Below are positions 57,432-64,000 of a stretch of 64,000 bases of DNA, one piece after another. Source of the stretch: Polyporus tsugae (taxonomy: Eukaryota > Basidiomycota > Agaricomycetes > Polyporales > Polyporaceae). The stretch spans positions 1,989,001 to 2,053,000 of the forward strand of contig JAHRBS010000012.1 of assembly GCA_024305745.1 (NCBI GenBank). Reading direction: 5' to 3'. The position numbers and the translations under genes are program-made. The notes below the pieces were generated by a model that had not been told where the DNA came from, made no database searches, and saw only the letters and a list, made by a program, of their open reading frames with translations. Each line of letters begins with the position of its first letter. Position 1 is the stretch's first letter.

Positions 57432-60009
57432 ATGCTACCCAAGACACCCAAGAAGTCTCCGGTCAGAAATTCGGCAGCAGCTGACGTTCCCGGGTACACC
57501 GATAACGTGGTTCGTTGATACAATTTCTACTTGACCGGACTAGACCAACACCAGCGACAAGAACATGGAGGCCGTCCAGGTTATCGCAGATGCTAGCCAG
57601 CACGTCCCGTCGGGTATCGATGTCCATGTCAAGATCAAGTTCAATGGCGGAGATCTAGTATGTCAAATCTCCGTAACTCTGCACCATCTTCCCGGGTACC
57701 TATTCCTTGTTGGCCCGGCAGGTCGCTTGTCAGGTCGAGCATCTCAGTGCCAATCAGCATCACTCGCGAGCAGTGTCTGGGACCTCGACGCTCGTCTACC
57801 GCAGCCCGGGCGAAACTCCAAGGCTTTCCCCACGGGAGCTCTCAGTCTCGGCCCTCAAGCTCACCGCTGCCTCGCGAATCCTCAAGCCGTCCCAGACTCC
57901 TGGTCTCAGCACCGTGGACTTTCGAGTATACCAGCTCATCGGTTCTGGAGCACAGGGTGCCGTCTTCCTCGTCCAGCACCTCAAAAACGGCCGGTTTTAC
58001 GCGCTGAAAGTTATCAAGAAGAGCGGACTGAAACCGAGTCACTTTCCCTTCGTCTTTCAGGAGCAAGTCATTTTGAAGAGCGTCGCGGGAAGCCCGTGGT
58101 TTGCGCATCTCCGGGGTAGCTTCGAGGACAACAAGAACTTCTACCTCCTCACGGTGCGTCTTGCTTGACTGCCGTGGTCTTCATACTGTGCTTACAGTGG
58201 GACAGGATTTCTATCCCGAAGGTGACCTCGCGAAGCGGATCTACAAGCGAGGCAGGCTCGAATCATCAGATGCGCTCCCTTATTGCGCACAGCTTGTATG
58301 CGGCTCTATCGTCGTTCACATATACTTAGCGCTCATAATTCATGACAGGTCTTGGCTCTGGAACAGCTACACAAACGCCGTATCATTCATCGCGACGTCA
58401 AGCCCGCGAACGTCCTCATCACCCGTGATAATAACCTCGTTCTTTCGGACTTTGGGTTCTCTAGAGCGTATGCCCTGACCGCCGCGGAGCAGCCGTGGCA
58501 GCTTCGAGAGGAATGGGCACCACGACCCGTCCGTCCCTCGCCCAAGTCCGAGATGACGAAGCATCCGGACGTGACACGCCGCGATTGTGGTACGATCGGG
58601 TACATGGCTCCGGAGGTCTGCCGGGGCGATTGGTACACCTACTCCTCCGATGTTTTCAGTTTGGGGGTCGTGTTCTTCGAACTGATGAACGGCAAGGTGC
58701 GTGACCGACCCTGCTCAGATAGGACGTGTGTGGTGACAAGATATTCCTTCAGCTGCCGTTTGGCATTGCGCATGGCACTCGGGACCAGCGAGCGGTATAT
58801 GAACAAATGATGGCGCAAGAAGTTGTGGTGCGGTCGGACGTCGACTTAGATGCTCAGACACTTCTTCGTTGGGTACGTCTCGGGGCTCTGTCGCCAATGT
58901 GTTCTGACATTAAAGTTGGTGATAGATGCTGGAGAAGGAGCCGTCTCGCCGTCCTACATTGGAGCAGGTCAAGAGCCATCCGTGGTTCAACTCCGTGTAT
59001 GTGGTCATCTTCTCATCTGTCTAGTTGTATACGTTGTTGATCAAAGGCAAAGGAAATGGAAGCAACTCGCACGGCGTAAGCCGGCCGCCCCACTAAGACC
59101 CTCCTCTGGCTTTGCCCCTGTAGGTCTTGTTCAAGCCTTGACCCAGTGACCGCGTGCGATATCTGATTGCTTGCCCCTCAGTCCGACTCCGCCAAATACG
59201 CATCGTTTGGGACACCATACCAAGACGGAGAAACTCTCCACTGGTGGTACAACTGGCTCTCCCCCACACTCCCGCTGGACTCGGCCTCGACGCCCCGCAA
59301 TTCTCGACGCGTTAGCGCTGCTCTGGCCGACAACTCGCCTGCGACCCCCAGGTCCATCCTTCCGCGGTCTCTGTCCGCGGTCTTCGCGTCCCCCGTGATG
59401 CCGTTGCTCACGCCGCCCGCCTCGATGTATCGGTTCCTCAGCGCGCGGGGCAGCGCTGGAAAGGATAACCGTGACTCGCTTGCCGTCCCTACTGCCACCT
59501 CGCCGGAACCGCGGCCGCGCTCCGCAGCAGCGACGCTGACTTCGGCGCTGGCTAGCATCATTGGCAACCGCAGTGTCGACAAGCAGGACGTCCACTCACA
59601 GGCCCCGAAGTCGAACGTGCCGAGCGGACGTGGCCTAGGCCTAGGGTTCCACTCGATCGCGCTGAGCTCCCGAGGCGGCCTCACGCGCGAGTCCATCAGG
59701 CCGCTTCGCATGCTGTCTGTGCGGTCGCGGACGACTAATGCGGAGAAGGGCCTCGCCTCTGCTGAGAACGCACCCGCCTCCGTCGCGAAAGGATCCGCAC
59801 TTGCCTCATCTGCAAAGTCACCCGTCTCTGCTACAGCCCCATCCACACCCGCCGCGCCAGAGCGGAGCCCGTCGCTCGTCCCGTCTCCTGCCGCTATGCC
59901 GACGCCGCAGAAGACGCCGCCGTTGGTCAAGCGCGCGTTGGGTGCGCTGCGCGGGGTGCATTTCGCGCGGCGCCGGAAGGGCCAGAGAATGCCCAACCTG
60001 CTCGACTGA
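57432..60009 (+). CDS. Serine/threonine protein kinase, AGC-like
   Basis: ATG 57432 (MLPKTPKKSPVRNSAAADVP) is spliced to TNTSDKNMEAVQVIADASQH and on to the kinase domain. Glycine loop IGSGAQGAVFLVQ, VAIK-lysine in YALKVIKKSG, catalytic loop RRIIHRDVKPANVLI, SDFGFSRA, activation segment end CGTIGYMAPEV and SDVFSLGVVFFELMNGKLPF show all active residues. PSRRPTLEQVKSHPWFNSV closes the domain. A Ser/Pro/Ala-rich tail of about 260 residues has FGTPYQDGE, possibly a hydrophobic AGC-tail relic, and a basic end (RRRKGQRMPNLLD). An insert in the activation segment (about 45 residues, Pro-rich) is unusual. The pathway cannot be named from sequence. Roughly 700 residues. Confidence 0.87.
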
Positions 60010-60885
60010 TCTTGATCGCGCTCTTTCTATCTTGCTATGGATCCCTATTCTTCCCATCGGCCTGGACGTTGACAAACCGATACCCTCAACATTGCGATAC
60101 CCTCTTCACTTGCTATCGATACCTTCAAACATCTTGCTGTGCCCCACGGTTCAGACGCTCTCAGCCCCATCCTATGTTGCTCGCTATCGTACTGATATGC
60201 TTATGGACCTTGCTTTCTTGCAGCATACATACGACCCTCGCATCCCTCAAGCCACCGAGCCTTCCATACGCGACCGCCGTCTGCCGCTATGACCGTCGTC
60301 CCATTCTGCAGATATCCTTGTGCTAGTGATCCTCGTGTCGACTTTGAACTGTTGCCATTGCTGCTCGATGTTGCTCGCCGCTGCGCTCTCTCAACTTCGC
60401 TGGTTCTTGGACACCATCGCAATTTTCAGTTTCTGTGTACGATTCGCAACGCTAGCACATGTACACGTCTTGCACCCTCAATGGGGTATCCGTATCCCAT
60501 ACTCTTTTAATCGGTGTCCGCAGATTCGTACGAAACGTGTGCAAATCGGGGCACGAAAGCTTGAGCGCTTGCGGTGTATTACGTGGCAGCCGGGCCGTCC
60601 TCCGAGGAACATAATCCAAAATTTTAAGATTAAAATCCACCACTACAAACTTTGCGAAAAGAAAAGAGACAAGGTCATGGGCATGAGCGTTCAGAACGTT
60701 CAAGGTCCGAGTCCGTGCTTGCGAAGGAAGTGCAACGACACATGGATACAAAGCGGGTGCAATACAGTCCACATGCAAAGCGAAGCGATGTCGTCAAGAG
60801 TTTGGATCAAGTCCGATGTCGAGATGGGCGAGGAAGTGGTCAGATGAAGTCGGACAGCAGAGCGCACACTCGACAGCATGCGTGC
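60010..60885. other. Convergent spacer, kinase and sedolisin
   Basis: Three prime sides of both genes. No gene seen. Confidence 0.5.
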
Positions 60886-63504
60886 TCAAAGCCCGACGGC
60901 GCTGAGGAGCTTGTTGAAGTCAGGCGTGCCGAGACCAGTAACCTGCCAGTGCCACAGAGAGTAAGCGCACACGCTCTCAAGAAGAAACGAACGCAAAGGG
61001 GACGACGACTTACGGGGTCCCAACCCTCAATGGCCTCGAAGCCGGCGGTCTCGCCGTTGCACTCGACCGAGTTGTTGCCGGACGTGATGTCCGTGAACGC
61101 GCTCTTCCCGGTCGAGTACAGCCACGGGTTCAGGAAACCCATCGGGGGCTTGCCCTGCGCGGAGAGGCGATCGTTGATGAGCGCGACGATGCTCGCGAAG
61201 ACGGGTGTCGACGCGCTCGTCCCGTAGATAGTTGCGACGGAGCCCTCCCAAATCTGGTACTCGTCCGCCTTCGCGGCGATGTCCGGGAAGCCGCGCCCGC
61301 CGGGGTTGTACTTGCCCTTCGTAGCGTTGAAGCCCGGCGACGCGGCGTGCGCGGTCAGGAAGTCGTCCACGGCGGCGGCCTGGTACGACGGCGCGGGGTA
61401 GTAGTTGGAGAACCCGCCCGAGGAGCCGTCCCAGGCGACCTCGGGCGCGTGGCCGACCGTGCCGCCGACGGAGGTGACCCACGGGCAGTTGGAGGGGAAC
61501 GTGGGCTGGAAGAGCGTCGCGTTTGAGTTCTGGCAGCCGACGCCACTGTCGCCGGAGGCGAAGAGAATCGAGACGCCGCGCGCGCCGAGCTGTGCGTACG
61601 CCTTGCACAATTTGCTGCCAGAGAGTGTCAACTACCGTCGTCTCGGTGTCAGGTAAATGGTAAATACGCACTCAGTTAGGGCATATGACATGCTGGTCTC
61701 GGCGTAGCCATAGCTGGTCGAAAGAACCTGAGGAGGGTGTTCGAGGGAAAGAAGGTAGTTGATCTCGTCCAGGTAGCCATTGAGCCCATCGTCCGTCGAG
61801 TTGCGCCCGACCACGATGTAGTCAATCGGAACGTCGGTCGCGATACCAACGGTGTACTGAATGTCAAGTTCCTGTAATACGCACTCGTAAGCACTGCACT
61901 TACTGTACACAAAGCGCAAATCACACATACACCTTCGGAGACGGAAGGTCCCGTCTGGCTGTTCTCGCCGCCGTCCACGCCGGTGACAGTGAAGTTTGTT
62001 GTGGAGTCCATGTCAGTGCGGTACTTCTGCAGGAAGGACTGCAGCCAGTCATAGTGCGCATAGTTTCCGATGCGACCAGTGACGGCAATCTTGTTCGAGG
62101 AGTTCGTCGCGGGGGTGGTGGGGATGTTGTACAGCTGCTGCAAGCACGCGGGCGTCGTTCCGCTCGTGCACTGGGAATCGGCCGCACGCGGAAGGACGGA
62201 TTCATGGATGGTGCGCTTGGTTATTAAGCCGGTGGTCTTGATGGCTTCGGGGAAACTGCAAAAATGGTCCCATTCAATAAACCGAGTCCCGGAAAAGAGA
62301 AGAGGAAGGTAGGGGACGTGTTCCAAAGCGTCTGAATTTGATGGAGCGGAAGGGAGAATCTCCTCCTGCCACTGATGCCCGAGTCCTCTCGCTCACAATC
62401 GCGACGCGACTCGTCAACTATGTGTTCAACCACGGCAACTGCTTCGCGAAGCCACTTAGGCTTGGACCGCGTGGTGCAATGGGCGCATTGGTTGCGCGAG
62501 CTGGCTGCCAGAGCCATATTTACGGGACACTTAAACGCGTGTTGTCCGAGTCGAGCGTCGCCTCGCGCATAACACTAGAGTGAGCTCGCGCGGCGTGCGT
62601 ATATAGCCAGGTTCTGTCTGAAGAGGGTAAATATGGGTTCATCTGCTGGCACAGTCCCTTCTCGGTGTCCTTCCATTTTACTTTTTGGGACACATCCCTT
62701 TAAAGCGGCTGTTTTCGAGACAGAGTTAATAGGGAAGATGGTGCGCGGTATGTTTGTTCTGTTTCACTTGTTTGCTTGACTGCGCACGTGAGGCCTTCCC
62801 TATAACGGCTACTGGCGAGACTGGGGCAGGAGGAATGGACGTACGCGGTAGTCGGGTGAATCAAATCGATGTGACTCTTGAGGGTAGCGGGAATGGAGTA
62901 AGAGAGCGTGCGGACTGTGTCGACGCCCGAGTCGGAGTGGGTGAACGTTGAGAAATCGGCGGCGAGGAGGGAGTTGGCCTTGCTGACGTCGATATCGAGC
63001 TGGAGCCAATCTCCGGCCGGAGAGACGGCCGTCGCGGTCAAGCCGTGTTCTTGAAGCCAGGCAGTGACGGCTGAGACGGTCTGAGAGCTGGGCACGACGA
63101 GAGCCTCGACCTGTTTGTGTGTGCGGGTGTATGTAGGATGGGTGGGATCGACATGACATACGTGGGAAGCGCGCCCAGTCAGGGACCAGGGACGGGAACG
63201 AAATTCGGAGGCGAGACTTGCTTACCTCGGACTTTGACAAGTGCTGGCGGTACTTGTCGCTCGAGGGATCACTTACGTTGAGCAGCGCAGCAACGATGGA
63301 ATCCGGGTTGCTCTGGGAGAGAGCAATGCGGAGCTTAAGCGGGGTGTGGGAGGCGGCAGGGCCAATCAAGGAGAAGCCGGTGGGGAGAAGATCGCGGGAT
63401 TCGTGAACGAGAAGGTCGCGAGAGTAAACAGAAGAAGAAATAGGCGTAGTCACAGCAAGAGAGGTAAAGAGCGAGAGTGCCAGGAGGCGAGTGGGGACGA
63501 CCAT
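60886..63504 (-). CDS. Secreted sedolisin (S53 serine-carboxyl peptidase)
   Basis: Acid peptidase of the tripeptidyl-peptidase group, secreted for protein feeding. ATG 63504 begins a signal peptide (MVVPTRLLALSLFTSLAVTT). An upstream in-frame ATG (63621) would bury it. The activation prodomain (LRIALSQSNPDSIVAALLNV, SDPSSDKYRQHLSKSEV) is followed by the mature chain with CLQQLYNIPTTPATNSSNKI. Catalytic residues: Glu and Asp in EGELDIQYTVG, Asp in FASGDSGVGC, Ser in GTSASTPVFASI. The Ca-binding end is FTDITSGNN. The last intron (GGACCCC|gtaagt..ggcag) leads to VTGLGTPDFNKLLSAVGL, stop at 60886. N-glycosylation sites (NVS, NSS, NFT) fit secretion. About 600 residues. Confidence 0.93.
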
Positions 63505-64000
63505 GACGAATCTGTGAGCGATGGTGGGCGGAGGAGAGGATGAGGAGGAGGCATGAAACGCCGCTCCACATCCTCCTCGCTTCGCTGCTCTGTCACCGAC
63601 GACGTTCTTCATACTTCTCAAAAATGTCCCTCACCGTCGCATACGTTCATTCAGACCAGTATTAAATAAGGTCTCAAGCGTTCGTATAATTAAGATAAGG
63701 CGGAAACTTGAAAGACGGTCTGTCGAAACCGCTGCTGCCCCCTGTGGTGTACAGTATGGACTCGGCGGTTGCCATTGACAACCGTAGTAGACGCCCGCAA
63801 CCAGGTTGGAGGCGCCCCGACTCAGGGCTCTGTCTTGCACAATGCAAACTTTCCCGAGTCACCATTAGGCTGCATGCTTGTCTAACATCCCTTTGGATTT
63901 CTTCGCTGAAAGCAGGCCAGGCATGTACTGTGGTTTCCTTTTTACGCTTCTTTACTAGCGATCGTCCACTGACCAGTGACGCGTAGTACCTCTTGCAGGT
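63505..64000. other. Sedolisin promoter and window end
   Basis: tattaaataa at 63659-63668 could be a TATA-like element about 155 bases before the start. No gene is seen to the end of the window. Confidence 0.4.

Noticed and set aside
1..64000. CRISPR arrays, bacterial operons, Shine-Dalgarno sites
   Set aside because: Spliced genes throughout; no regularly spaced repeats of suitable length were seen.

Overview
The window reads as nuclear DNA of a filamentous basidiomycete, most likely an Agaricomycete of polypore type. Genes are broken by many short introns (about 50 to 65 nt, GT..AG). The families point the same way: lineage-expanded F-box, BTB and HNH-type proteins, a non-reducing polyketide synthase, a sedolisin, and GH16 and GT2 cell-wall proteins. 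Coding DNA is GC-rich. No organelle, viral or bacterial features were seen. All gene models were built by reading splice junctions by eye; exact exon ends are inferences except where junctions are stated.

Layout. 0-7 kb: MCM10 (replication), a tRNA-Gly-like gene, and UBA2 (SUMO E1 subunit, minus strand) with an unusual 810-nt intron. 7-10 kb: gene-poor DNA. 10-19 kb: a minus-strand membrane-anchored GH16 protein, a hairpin-bearing spacer, and a plus-strand multi-membrane GT2 glycosyltransferase. 20-30 kb: a BTB protein, a non-reducing PKS of KS-AT-PT-ACP-TE layout (1,714 residues as modelled) and a small Gly/Gln-rich protein. 31-36 kb: an unrecognised 696-residue protein and a 5'-truncated LINE with a 12-bp target-site duplication. 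37-42 kb: an MFS drug-type transporter and an F-box-like protein. 42-51 kb: 3-hydroxyanthranilate dioxygenase, a divergent RAD17-type clamp loader, and threonyl-tRNA synthetase with two possible starts. 51-57 kb: a broken piece of a second 3-hydroxyanthranilate dioxygenase gene and a head-to-head pair of HNH-type proteins. 57-64 kb: an AGC-like protein kinase and a secreted sedolisin.

Functional picture. Most genes are housekeeping (replication, checkpoint, SUMOylation, translation, NAD synthesis) or wall and secretion genes. The PKS stands largely alone: no tailoring oxidase, methyltransferase or cluster regulator is visible beside it. The best leads are the PKS acyltransferase, where splicing gives Cys in place of the nucleophilic Ser, together with the absence of a recognisable SAT domain; the HNH pair, one of which has lost the expected histidines; the dioxygenase relic; and the LINE insertion with its target duplication.
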